From Bog-473 sp963719485 (GTDB lineage Bacteria > Actinomycetota > Acidimicrobiia > Acidimicrobiales > RAAP-2): a stretch of 64,000 bases of DNA. A program made the position numbers and the translations under genes. The stretch lies in NCBI GenBank assembly GCA_963719485.1, contig OY970387.1, forward strand, positions 3,286,001 to 3,350,000. The letters are read 5' to 3'. Position 1 is the first letter of the stretch, and every line of letters begins with the position of its first letter. Positions 1 to 7,531 of the stretch are shown here, piece after piece. The notes under the pieces were generated by a model, which saw only the letters and a program-made list of their open reading frames with translations, did no database searches and was not told where the DNA came from.

Positions 1-424
1 GGCGGTGGCCGTCGACGGGGGAGTGGCCGGCAATGTCGTCCCCGACGAGGCCACGGTCACCCTGAACCACCGCTACGCGCCGGACCGGGGGGCCGAGCAG
101 GCCGAGGCGTTCCTGCACGACCTCCTCCAGGGCACGTGGGAGCCGGACACGGGTGACACGTGGGAGCTCCTCGACGCCGGGGACGGCGCGCCGCCCTCCC
201 TCGGCCACCCGTTGCTGAAGTCGCTGGTGGAGAAGAGCGGGGCGCCGCCGAGGGCGAAGGTGGGCTGGACCGACGTGGCCTCGTTCTGGGAGCACGGGGT
301 GCCGGCCGCCAACTTCGGGCCCGGCGATCCGCTGCTGGCCCATCACCCCGACGAGCGGGTGTCGGCCGCGCAGCTCGAGCGGGCACGCGACGTGCTGTCC
401 TCGCTGATCACCCGCCGGACCTGA
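1..424 (+). CDS. M20-family peptidase, C-terminal part (succinyl-diaminopimelate desuccinylase-like)
   Basis: Only the last ~140 residues are present; the frame is open to the left edge, so the start lies outside the window. The sequence fits the end of an M20 metallopeptidase of the DapE type: a dimerisation-domain segment with GNVVPDEA and LNHRYAPDR, then the C-terminal catalytic piece with GWTDVASFWEHGVPAANFGPGDPLLAHHPDERV, whose His-His-x-Asp-Glu stretch carries a zinc ligand. DapE hydrolyses N-succinyl-LL-diaminopimelate in cytoplasmic lysine and peptidoglycan-precursor synthesis. Substrate assignment is by resemblance only, as the N-terminal metal site is missing. It converges with the glycosyltransferase gene that follows. 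Confidence 0.75.
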   Translation, partial: AVAVDGGVAGNVVPDEATVTLNHRYAPDRGAEQAEAFLHDLLQGTWEPDTGDTWELLDAGDGAPPSLGHPLLKSLVEKSGAPPRAKVGWTDVASFWEHGVPAANFGPGDPLLAHHPDERVSAAQLERARDVLSSLITRRT

Positions 425-461
425 CCACGTGCCGCGTCCCGGGGTCGCCGGGGCGTTACAG

Positions 462-507
462 AAGTCGACGCGTCACAGAGGTCGACGTCACCCAAGTCGA
501 CGTCATA
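462..507. repeat. Three short imperfect direct repeats around GTCGACG
   Basis: The motif A(A/G)GTCGACG occurs three times in 46 bp (from 462, 479 and 494), with 15-17 bp spacing, each followed by a TCA-containing tail. The last copy runs into the stop codon of the convergent glycosyltransferase gene. No clear hairpin terminator is seen. The role is unknown. Confidence 0.5.
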
Positions 508-1507
508 GCCCGATCCGTCGGGTCACCGCCTGTCTGATCGTCGCCCTCGCGCGGCCTCTGATCTCGCGATCACGACCGATGCGGAGAGCCCACATGGCAT
601 TGGCCGCGGCCAACCGCAGCTCACCCTGAGCCAACTTCTCCTCGCTGACGACCAGGACGTACTCGGACACCTTGCTGCGGGCGGCCTGCTGCACCTGCCC
701 GCGGGTGGGGGGCTCGAAATGCGTGGCGATCACGTCGGTCGCGTGCAGGCAGTCGTTGATGTAGGCAGTGGAGCGTTGGAGCCGTTTCGTGTCGGAGGCG
801 TCGTGGACCCGATACATTCCCAGAGGTTCGTCCACCCACCCGACCGGACCCCGGCTGGCGACACGTGTCCACATCTCCCAGTCGTTGGCGTGGGCGAGGT
901 CGGGATGAAAGGCCCCGGCCTCTTCGTAACTGGCCCGGGCCACCACGACCGAGGGGCAGCGGAGAGGATGCTGGCTGCCGATCGTCCGCGCGGCGTCGAG
1001 CAGATAGCCCCCATCGGTGGACACCGCCGGGTTCGTCACGCCCACCGGGTGACCATCGGTGTCGATGTCCGTCGTCGGTGCGCCGATCATCACGACGTCG
1101 GGGCACGACTCGATCCGGGACCGGTACCGATCGTAGAAGCCGGGCTGGACCAGGTCGTCGCCGTGCAGGATGTGCACCCATTGGCCCACCGATCGCCGCA
1201 CGCACGTCGTGAAGTTGGCGGAGGCCCCGACGTTGTGCGGTTGGCGGTAGAAGCCGACCCGGCCACCCCCCACCCGGCGCACGACATCACTCGGGTCGTC
1301 GTGCTCCGACCCGTCGTCGACCACTTCGATCTGCATGACATCCTCGCCGGGGTCCTGCCGCAGAACGCTCTCGAGGGTCGCGCCGAGGAGGTCGGCGCTG
1401 TTGTAGGTGGGGATCATGACCGACCAGAACGGCCGCGACCCGCCGGGGACCTTCGTGACCGTCGGCATCGTCTCGGAAACTGGTCGCCGGTCGAACACGA
1501 ACCTCAT
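503..1507 (-). CDS. Family 2 glycosyltransferase
   Basis: A 334-residue GT-A fold glycosyltransferase. The N-terminus has VMIPTYNSADLLGATLESVL (residues 30-49), the nucleotide-binding Asp pair VVDDGSEHDD near 62-71 and the metal-binding HGDD at 115-118. An acceptor-side segment with NDWEMWTRVASRGP follows. It should transfer a sugar from a nucleotide-sugar donor to an envelope or secondary-metabolite acceptor at the cytoplasmic membrane face; donor and acceptor cannot be read. I chose the ATG at 1507 because it overlaps the upstream flavoprotein stop by 4 bp (ATGA), a translational-coupling arrangement. It is the last gene of a four-gene minus-strand operon with two di-iron enzymes. Confidence 0.85.
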   Translation of the reverse strand: MRFVFDRRPVSETMPTVTKVPGGSRPFWSVMIPTYNSADLLGATLESVLRQDPGEDVMQIEVVDDGSEHDDPSDVVRRVGGGRVGFYRQPHNVGASANFTTCVRRSVGQWVHILHGDDLVQPGFYDRYRSRIESCPDVVMIGAPTTDIDTDGHPVGVTNPAVSTDGGYLLDAARTIGSQHPLRCPSVVVARASYEEAGAFHPDLAHANDWEMWTRVASRGPVGWVDEPLGMYRVHDASDTKRLQRSTAYINDCLHATDVIATHFEPPTRGQVQQAARSKVSEYVLVVSEEKLAQGELRLAAANAMWALRIGRDREIRGRARATIRQAVTRRIGL

Positions 1508-2781
1508 GGTGCGACGGCGCGTCCGGCCGACACGCCGTCCCTGAGGGAGTCGGCGATTCCCTGGAAATGCCAGCGGGCGTACCGTCCCACCTGTTCGATC
1601 CCGGCGTCGGCCAGGGCTCGGAGGGCCTGTTCGCGCCAGTGGGAGCCGGGAGAGCGCCAGGTGTAGGCCACGTCGACCCAACTCGGGTGCACCGCCTCGA
1701 CCCGACCGAGATACCCCCTCCCCTGGAGCTCGTCGATGACCGCGCCCGTGTAGTCCTCGATGTCGACCGGATCGTCGCGCCCTCCACCCGGGAAGGCCCG
1801 CTCCACGTAGAGGGAGACATGGGAGCCGTTGCGGCTGCCGGCGGGCAGGAAGTCGGGCTCCACGTTGCTGTAGAAGCCGATGCGGTGGAAGCCGGAAGAC
1901 GAGTCGGGCTCGTACTGCCAGTGGACGTCCGGACACGTCGGTCCGCGCTCGCCACCGAGGTTCAGCACCAGGACGGAGGTGTGGGGGTCGGGGACGTCGT
2001 CGACGACCAGTCCTGCTGCGGCGATGGCCGTGTGGAGCGGCAGCGTCGACACCAGACGCTCGTAGCCGTGCTCGCTCCCGTCGGCGAAGCGCAGGGTCCT
2101 CTCCTTCGTTTCGATCCCCACCACCCGTCTGCCGTAGCGAATGTCGCATCGTTGCGCCAGGCGGTCCGCCAACCGGTCGAGTCCCCCCACCGGGTAACGG
2201 AACGTGGCGTTGTACCCCTGTCCCCCTGCCGGAGGAGTCTTGTATCCGTCCTGCGGCGCGATGGACCCCGTCAAGCCCGCCGTGTAGCGGTCGTGGAACG
2301 GAAGGAAGAACAAACGGCAGAGGCTGGGTCCGAACGAGCTCTCCAGCCAGTCGGCCAGGGTGGGCGAGGCCCCCGACACCGGTGGCGCGTCGGCGATCTC
2401 CTTCGCCACCCTCTCTGCGAAGTCGGAGCCGAGCGCGTCGACGTGGGCCTGCAGCGGGTACGGGACGCTGCGCCCCAAGGCGCCGATGCGCACCGCCGCC
2501 TTCCGGGTGTACACGCGGCAGGGGGCCAGGCTCTCCAACATCGCGAGGGCGTCCGGGTCGCCGCCGAAGATCCAATGGCCGCCGCCGACCTCGAACCGGT
2601 AGGCGGCGCCGTCGGCGATGGGGCCGGCAAGCGGCTCGTTGCTCCCGGGCCGCACGTAGTAGGAGCGACAGATCCCACCGGGACCGTCGCTCTGCTCGAA
2701 GACGGTCGCACCCGACATGGCCCCCGCGGTCAGGCCGGTGACGCCGGCTCCGATCACCGCCGTTCTGGTCGACCGACTCAT
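1504..2781 (-). CDS. FAD-dependent amine-oxidase-fold protein, UDP-galactopyranose-mutase-like
   Basis: A 425-residue flavoprotein. A Rossmann dinucleotide motif opens the chain (AVIGAGVTGLTAG, residues 8-20) and leads into an FEQSDGPGGICRS stretch, as in protoporphyrinogen oxidase and UDP-galactopyranose mutase relatives. GGGHWIFGGD, VPYPLQ, a FFLPFHDRY segment and FRYPVGGLDRLADRL resemble the mutase branch more than classical amine oxidases. A role in sugar or lipid modification fits its coupling (4-bp overlap) to a glycosyltransferase and its position 19 bp after a myo-inositol-oxygenase-like gene. Mutase versus oxidase activity cannot be decided from sequence. Confidence 0.75.
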   Translation of the reverse strand: MSRSTRTAVIGAGVTGLTAGAMSGATVFEQSDGPGGICRSYYVRPGSNEPLAGPIADGAAYRFEVGGGHWIFGGDPDALAMLESLAPCRVYTRKAAVRIGALGRSVPYPLQAHVDALGSDFAERVAKEIADAPPVSGASPTLADWLESSFGPSLCRLFFLPFHDRYTAGLTGSIAPQDGYKTPPAGGQGYNATFRYPVGGLDRLADRLAQRCDIRYGRRVVGIETKERTLRFADGSEHGYERLVSTLPLHTAIAAAGLVVDDVPDPHTSVLVLNLGGERGPTCPDVHWQYEPDSSSGFHRIGFYSNVEPDFLPAGSRNGSHVSLYVERAFPGGGRDDPVDIEDYTGAVIDELQGRGYLGRVEAVHPSWVDVAYTWRSPGSHWREQALRALADAGIEQVGRYARWHFQGIADSLRDGVSAGRAVAP

Positions 2782-2800
2782 GAGGATCGCCGGTCTGCGT

Positions 2801-3532
2801 TCAGAAACGGATCCGGCGAGGGAATGCTTCCTCTATGACGTCGCGGTAGGTGGCGAGGTTGACGGATGGAAGGTGGTAGGGCGACTTGGTGGCATGGTCG
2901 TAATGGGCGAACGGAAGCAGGAGCCGCTCCGTGCGCTCGAGGTCGCCCGCGTCCATCACATTTGAGACCGCTCCCACCTCGATGCTGTGGTAGCGGATGA
3001 GCCAGGCCAGATCGTCGGGCACATGGTCGCGGAGCCTCTCGTAGGCGAACTCGTCGTGGTTCCACTGGAGCATCGTGTTGTCGAGGCCGACCCCGTCGGC
3101 TCCCTCGCCGACCGCCCGGTTCATGCAGACCACATTCGCCGGGTCCTCTCCCAGGGTCAGGAGCACCTTGCCGAGGTCGTGGATGAGGGCGACGAGCACC
3201 ATGTCCGGAGTGGCGGTGCCGTCGGCCTCCATCGCCTCGAGGATCTGCAGCACGTGCACCTGCTGACTGGCGCAGAACAGCCGCTGGTCAGTGGGATCCA
3301 CGCACGAGCCGAGCCGTTCGATCAGGTCCCACACCCGGACCTTGCCGAGGATCGGCTTGGCGTACTTCCGGCGCAGGGACTCGACGAGCGCGGCGTCCTG
3401 GTTCGTGTGACGCTCGAGTATCGGGGTCGCCCGGGCTGCGAACCCGGCCTGGTCGTCGGCGGCGCTGCGCCTTATCTCCATCCCGCGGGCCCACGCGGTG
3501 GCGACTGCATCCGGACCTGTCCCCACGGTCAT
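2801..3532 (-). CDS. Myo-inositol oxygenase-like HD-domain di-iron oxygenase
   Basis: A 243-residue protein matching the MIOX family over most of its length. All six iron ligands known from mammalian MIOX have an equivalent: His93 (QQVHVLQ), His118-Asp119 (LIHDLGKVL), His159 in WNHDEF, His182 in RYHSIE, and Asp212 in HYDHATKSP. MIOX uses a mixed-valent di-iron site and O2 to cleave a cyclitol C-C bond, giving D-glucuronate from myo-inositol. Bacterial relatives act on other substrates, so the substrate here is open. A later start, Met18 (position 3481), is possible. It is third from the end of the operon, between the ferritin-like protein and the flavoprotein, which suggests an oxidative step in a sugar or cyclitol pathway. 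Confidence 0.8.
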   Translation of the reverse strand: MTVGTGPDAVATAWARGMEIRRSAADDQAGFAARATPILERHTNQDAALVESLRRKYAKPILGKVRVWDLIERLGSCVDPTDQRLFCASQQVHVLQILEAMEADGTATPDMVLVALIHDLGKVLLTLGEDPANVVCMNRAVGEGADGVGLDNTMLQWNHDEFAYERLRDHVPDDLAWLIRYHSIEVGAVSNVMDAGDLERTERLLLPFAHYDHATKSPYHLPSVNLATYRDVIEEAFPRRIRF

Positions 3533-3589
3533 CGGGCGTCATCATTGCACGCCCCGGCCACCGGCTCGGCGGTCGTACCCAGCGGCTTC

Positions 3590-4381
3590 TCAGGGAGGGG
3601 CGAGCCGCGCCACGGCGCGCGTCAGGAGATGCAGGTCGCGTTGCCCTGGCAGCCGGTCGACGCGGCGGTCGATCCGTTCGAGGATGTCGGCGCCCTTGCT
3701 GCCTTCGAAGAGGTAGTTGACGAGGAACCCGACCTCGCGCGTGGGCATCACGCCCGAGCCGACCGGACGCCACCAGTGTGACAGCGCCAAGCGCGTCATC
3801 TTCTGTGCCTTGACGTTGTCGCCGAGGCGCCGCGTCGCCTCCGACGCGTAGAAGTCGATGTGTCCACCCTCCTGCTTCATGATGCGGCGCAGGAGCTCGC
3901 GTAGGGTCGGGTGGCCCGCCGTCTCCGAGAGCCGGGCGTACCCGGCCTGGGTCGTCCACTCGTTGATGGCACCCCACGTCATGTGCAGCGCGATGAACGC
4001 CCGTCCGGCGAAGGCTGCCGACGCGATGGTGCTGAGGGTGCTGGCCGCCTGGCGCCGCCGGCGCCCCTGGCGCAGGGCCGCGATGCGCGGCGCGCCCGCC
4101 TCCTCGCCGTGGGCCTCGAGCACCTGCCCGATGGCCTCGCCGTGCCACATCTCCTCGAACACCCAACAGGAGAGGAAGGAGGTAATGGTCGGGTCCTGGT
4201 GGGCAGGCGTCAGCAGCAGGTCGCGCAGGTAGCACACAGTGTGGTGTTCCACGTCGTGCATGTAGCGAAGCGAGCGCAGCGCGTCGCGTGACAGCGGCTG
4301 GTCCCTGAAGTCATCGAAGTCGATGCCCTCCAGGTCCAAGCGCCCCGCCCGGGACTTGTAGGAGTCGATCGTGGTTCGCAT
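3590..4381 (-). CDS. Ferritin-like di-iron protein (acyl-ACP desaturase/AurF-like superfamily)
   Basis: A 263-residue mostly helical protein with a spaced carboxylate/histidine set typical of four-helix di-iron enzymes: Glu45 (MHDVEHH), Glu77-x-x-His80 (EEMWH), Glu141 (NEWTT) and Glu171-x-x-His174 (QEGGHIDF). Members of this fold do desaturation, hydroxylation or N-oxygenation with O2. I place the start at ATG 4381, not the GTG at 4402, because a SigK-type -10 element at 4397-4391 would put the transcript start near 4384, giving a nearly leaderless mRNA. It is first in the minus-strand operon. Substrate is unknown; a lipid or aryl-amine substrate would be family-typical. Confidence 0.75.
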   Translation of the reverse strand: MRTTIDSYKSRAGRLDLEGIDFDDFRDQPLSRDALRSLRYMHDVEHHTVCYLRDLLLTPAHQDPTITSFLSCWVFEEMWHGEAIGQVLEAHGEEAGAPRIAALRQGRRRRQAASTLSTIASAAFAGRAFIALHMTWGAINEWTTQAGYARLSETAGHPTLRELLRRIMKQEGGHIDFYASEATRRLGDNVKAQKMTRLALSHWWRPVGSGVMPTREVGFLVNYLFEGSKGADILERIDRRVDRLPGQRDLHLLTRAVARLAPP

Positions 4382-4390
4382 ACGGCCTAC

Positions 4391-4419
4391 TATTCGGAGC
4401 ACAGGTTATGCCCGGATGG
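4391..4419 (-). promoter_or_regulatory. SigK-type ECF promoter for the di-iron/glycosyltransferase operon
   Basis: Read on the minus strand: CCATCC (4419-4414), a 16-bp spacer, then CCGAATA (4397-4391). This equals the mycobacterial SigK consensus as I remember it (CCATCC, 16-17 bp, CCGAATA). The predicted start of transcription is at about 4384, three bases before ATG 4381. Confidence 0.7.
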
Positions 4420-4431
4420 GCGAAATCCGGG

Positions 4432-4460
4432 GCATCCGGAGGAGGGATCGGGACCGAACA
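4432..4460 (+). promoter_or_regulatory. SigK-type ECF promoter, autoregulatory for the sigma factor
   Basis: GCATCC (4432-4437), a 16-bp spacer, then CCGAACA (4454-4460). It differs from the divergent promoter by one base in each element. The predicted transcription start is at about 4467-4469, so the sigma-factor mRNA would begin at or next to its ATG (leaderless). Confidence 0.65.
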
Positions 4461-4468
4461 GGTCACAC

Positions 4469-5044
4469 ATGCGGCGTCTCGACGAAATGAGTGATGCCCA
4501 GTTGGTGACCTCTGTTGCCCGCTATAGCGAGGTGGCGCTGGCCGAGGCCTACCGACGCCACGGCGGTGCCGTGTTCGGCCTGGCCAAGCGCGTCCTGCAC
4601 AACCCGACCGAGGCCGAGGACGTGACCCAGGAAGTCTTCCTGCGACTCTGGAACCAGCCTGACCGCTTCGACCCCACCCGGGGTTCGCTGCGCTCCTTCC
4701 TCCTCGCCCAGGCGCACGGCCGGGCCGTCGACGCCGTGCGCTCCTCGAGCTCACGGCGCGCGCGGGAGTCGCGCGACGCCCTGCGCACCGCCGAGGCCGC
4801 TTATGACATGCAGCGCGAGGTGTGGGACCTGGCGGTGGCGGATCAGGTCTCGCACGCCATGGGCGAGTTGCCCGAGGAGGAGCGCCGGGCGATTGAGCTG
4901 GCGTATTTCGACGGGTGCACCTACCGCGAGGTGGCGCAGCTGCTCGACCAGCCCGAGGGCACCGTCAAGAGCCGCATCCGCAACGGCATGCGGCGCATGC
5001 GCGCGGTCCTGGCCGACGCCGGCGTGCGGGGAGCCGACGCGTGA
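4469..5044 (+). CDS. sigK: ECF RNA polymerase sigma factor, SigK-like
   Basis: A 191-residue group IV sigma factor. Region 2 (about 22-90) contains VLHNPTEAEDVTQEVFLRLWNQ, including the core-binding and -10-recognition helices. Region 4 (about 130-185) ends in the helix-turn-helix YREVAQLLDQPEGTVKSRIRNGM, which reads the -35 element. It is followed, with a TGATG stop/start overlap, by a zinc-finger anti-sigma factor with an RskA-type C-terminus, the SigK/RskA arrangement known from mycobacteria. Matching SigK-type promoters drive this gene and the divergent operon, so autoregulation and control of the neighbouring oxidative gene cluster are likely. Confidence 0.85.
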   Translation: MRRLDEMSDAQLVTSVARYSEVALAEAYRRHGGAVFGLAKRVLHNPTEAEDVTQEVFLRLWNQPDRFDPTRGSLRSFLLAQAHGRAVDAVRSSSSRRARESRDALRTAEAAYDMQREVWDLAVADQVSHAMGELPEEERRAIELAYFDGCTYREVAQLLDQPEGTVKSRIRNGMRRMRAVLADAGVRGADA

Positions 5045-5817
5045 TGACGCACGACCAAGCCAACGAGCTCCTCGGGGCGTACGCGCTCGACGCCGTCGAC
5101 GGCGACGAGTTCACCGAGCTCGAAGGGCACCTCGAGACCTGCCCGCGCTGCCGCGCCGAGCTCGACAGCTTTCGCGAGGTGGCGGCGGCCATGGGCAATT
5201 CGGTGGAGCCCCTGCCCGAGCAGCTGTGGTCGCAGATCGCCATCCGCCTGCCCGAGCACCAGGAGGACGAGGAGCCGCCGCCGATGCCGCGGCTCACCCC
5301 GGAGTCCCGCTCGCCCTTCCGGGCGCCGGCCGACGGGCGGCGCCGGCGGCAGCGCAACACCGTCTCGGTCATCGGCGCCATCGCGGTGGCCGCCGCCGCC
5401 GTGGCCGTCGTGCTCGGCATCGGGCTGGTGCACGCCGACAGCAAGGTCTCGAACCTCCAATCGGCCCAGGCGCAGCCGTCTGCCGCGGTGACGGCCGCCT
5501 TGCACGCACCCGGGCACCGGCTCGTCACACTGGACACGGCCTCGAACACGCAGGTGGCGCAGGTGGTCGTCGTGCCCTCCGGCCAGGGTTACCTGGTCTC
5601 GTCGAAGCTGCCACCCCTCGGCGGCGGCCGCACGTACCAGCTCTGGGCCATCGAAGGGAAGCAACCGATCTCCCTCGGCCTGCTCGGGGGTTCGCCGCGG
5701 CAGGCCGCGTTCACGATGGCCGGTTCGACACGCCCCTCGCACCTGGCCATCACGGCCGAACCGGCGGGTGGAGCGGTCGCCCCCACCAGCCCGATCGTCG
5801 CCACGGGGACTGTCTGA
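5044..5817 (+). CDS. rskA: Membrane anti-sigma factor, RskA-like
   Basis: A 257-residue protein. An N-terminal zinc-binding anti-sigma (ZAS) motif has His29-x3-Cys33-x2-Cys36 (GHLETCPRCRAEL). A single membrane segment lies at about 106-129 after an Arg-rich stretch, and an extracytoplasmic RskA-type domain contains GRTYQLWAIEGKQPISLGLL. Such proteins hold the cognate sigma factor at the membrane until regulated proteolysis releases it. The start at 5044 shares a base with the sigma stop (TGATG); a GTG one codon earlier is an alternative. Partnership with the upstream sigma factor is very likely from the coupling. Confidence 0.85.
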   Translation: MTHDQANELLGAYALDAVDGDEFTELEGHLETCPRCRAELDSFREVAAAMGNSVEPLPEQLWSQIAIRLPEHQEDEEPPPMPRLTPESRSPFRAPADGRRRRQRNTVSVIGAIAVAAAAVAVVLGIGLVHADSKVSNLQSAQAQPSAAVTAALHAPGHRLVTLDTASNTQVAQVVVVPSGQGYLVSSKLPPLGGGRTYQLWAIEGKQPISLGLLGGSPRQAAFTMAGSTRPSHLAITAEPAGGAVAPTSPIVATGTV

Positions 5818-5848
5818 CGCCGCCGGGCAGCTGTTAGTTTCGCTCTTC

Positions 5849-6694
5849 ATGCCTGAGGAAGACGCACCGAAGCCACGTCGGCCGATCGAGATTTTCGCGG
5901 AGGCGGAGCCGATCAAGCTCGGTTCCATGCTGTTGACGCTGGTGGAGCCCCACCGCGGCCACGAGGTGGCCTACAACCGGTGGTACGAACGGGACCACTT
6001 CTACGCCGGGTGCATGGTCGGGCCGTACAACTTCGCCGGGCGCCGCTTCGTCGCCACGGCCGACCTGAAGGCGTTGCGGGACCCGGACTCGTCAGCGATC
6101 ACGGGGGAGCCGGCCCGGGGGTCCTACATCGCCGCCTACTGGGTGCTCGACGGGTACTTCGACGTGTGGAACAAATGGGCCCTGCGCCAGGTGAACGCGC
6201 TCCACGCGGCCGGCCGCATGTTCATGGAGCGCGACCACGTGCACACGCTCCTCTACAACTTCGTGTGGGAGCACCGGCGCGAGCCCGACGGCGTCCCGGT
6301 GGAGGTCGCCCTCGACCACCCCTACCGCGGATTCGTCCCCGTCTTCATCGATCGCGCCGACGCCATCTCCAACGAGGACCTCTGGACCTGGCTGCGCATC
6401 GTGCACCTGCCCGGATTGATGCCCGGCAGTGACGCCGACCTCGTCGCTGCGTTCACGCCGATCGCGCTCGAGGTGGACGCGCCCGGTGACGTGCCCCGCG
6501 AGAAGGCAAGGGACAACCGCACCGTCCTGCTGTGGTTCCTCAACACGCCGCCCGAGGTGGCCTGGGAACCCGTCATCGCCGAGCACCGTCGCCAGTTGGA
6601 GGCGGCGGGCATGGGCACCGTGGTGGCCGCGCTCCCGTTCATCCCGACCATCCCAGGCACGGACACTTACACCGACAAGCTCTGGGCGGATTGA
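5849..6694 (+). CDS. Uncharacterised protein, possibly EthD/dimeric alpha-beta-barrel-like
   Basis: A 281-residue cytoplasmic protein with no signal peptide or membrane segment. The N-terminal part (LLTLVEPHRGHEVAYNRWYERDHFYAG) recalls dimeric alpha-beta-barrel (EthD/ABM-type) domains, which often begin with a short beta strand and an N-R-W-Y-E-x-D-H segment; a second copy may lie near the C-terminus (TVLLWFLNTPPEVAWEPV). It is rich in Trp and Tyr. ATG 5849 was chosen because the upstream extension overlaps the anti-sigma gene. It lies 31 bp after the anti-sigma stop and could be co-transcribed. Function is unknown. Confidence 0.6.
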   Translation: MPEEDAPKPRRPIEIFAEAEPIKLGSMLLTLVEPHRGHEVAYNRWYERDHFYAGCMVGPYNFAGRRFVATADLKALRDPDSSAITGEPARGSYIAAYWVLDGYFDVWNKWALRQVNALHAAGRMFMERDHVHTLLYNFVWEHRREPDGVPVEVALDHPYRGFVPVFIDRADAISNEDLWTWLRIVHLPGLMPGSDADLVAAFTPIALEVDAPGDVPREKARDNRTVLLWFLNTPPEVAWEPVIAEHRRQLEAAGMGTVVAALPFIPTIPGTDTYTDKLWAD

Positions 6695-6722
6695 CCCCTC
6701 CGGGGCTGACGCCTGACGCAAG

Positions 6723-7517
6723 TCAGCCGCGGGCGAGGATCTCCACGTGGGTGATCACGAAGACCCCGTCGTCTGAGTCCGCCCAGCGCAGGAAGGCCTC
6801 GGCCAGGCGTTCGAGCTCCGCGCTGTCGCTCAGGCCGTACTCGACGGCCTGCTCGGCGAAGCGCGAGAAGCGCACCCGGTCGGCCCACAGCCCGCCCCAC
6901 CACGCCCGCGCCTCGGGGTCGGCGTAGGTCCACGTCGAGCTCGAGACGGTCACGTCACTGAATCCCGCCCCGTGCGCGTGGCCGAGCAGGCGGGGACCGA
7001 TGCGGGCATCGTGGCCGTTGCGCGCCGTCACCGCCAAGTACAGCTCGAGCCAGCGGTCCAGGACGGGATCGTGCGGGGCCCAGGTGAAGGCCCCGTAGTC
7101 CGAGTCGCGGGCGCCCAGCACGCCGTCGGGGGCCAGCACGCGGCGCAGCTCGACGAGGGCGGCGACCGGGTCGTCGACGTGCTGGAGCACCTGGTGCACG
7201 TGGATGACGTCGAACGAGGCGTCGGGGAAGCCGAGGGCGAACAGGTCCGCCACCTCGAAGTGCAGGTTCTCGATCCCGAGGGCGCGGGCGTGCTCGTGGG
7301 CCTGGGCCACCACGTCGGGGGCCGCGTCCACGCCGGTCACCTCGCCCGGCGCCACCAGGAGGGCGAGGTCGGCGGTGATGGTCCCGGGGCCCGAGCCCAC
7401 GTCGAGGAGGCGCTGGCCGGGGCGCAGGTGGGGGACGAGATACGCGCTGGAGTTTTCGGCGGTGCGCCAGGTGTGGCTGCGCAGCACCGACTCATGGTGC
7501 CCGTGCGTGTAGGTCAT
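6723..7517 (-). CDS. Class I SAM-dependent methyltransferase
   Basis: 264 residues. Motif I is LLDVGSGPGTITADLAL (about 38-54), followed by an acidic end of strand 2 (VTGVDAAPDVV) and motif post-I/IV (FDVIHVHQVLQHVDDPVAAL). This is the ubiE/methyltransferase-11 pattern acting on small molecules or lipids. Substrate is unknown. Its start is only 14 bp from the divergent DNA-glycosylase start, so the two promoters must lie inside the opposing coding sequences or the transcripts are leaderless. Confidence 0.85.
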   Translation of the reverse strand: MTYTHGHHESVLRSHTWRTAENSSAYLVPHLRPGQRLLDVGSGPGTITADLALLVAPGEVTGVDAAPDVVAQAHEHARALGIENLHFEVADLFALGFPDASFDVIHVHQVLQHVDDPVAALVELRRVLAPDGVLGARDSDYGAFTWAPHDPVLDRWLELYLAVTARNGHDARIGPRLLGHAHGAGFSDVTVSSSTWTYADPEARAWWGGLWADRVRFSRFAEQAVEYGLSDSAELERLAEAFLRWADSDDGVFVITHVEILARG

Positions 7518-7531
7518 GCGTACATTGTGGC

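Noticed and set aside
503..2575. One 690-residue frame covering the glycosyltransferase and running antisense-frame into the flavoprotein gene
   Set aside because: Only the last 334 residues look like protein; the first half is a Pro/Arg-rich out-of-frame shadow of the flavoprotein. The 4-bp overlap gives a better start at 1507.
2801..3532. HD-domain phosphohydrolase
   Set aside because: The HD motif alone would fit, but the WNHDEF, RYHS and KSPYHLP-type segments and all six ligands match myo-inositol oxygenase instead.
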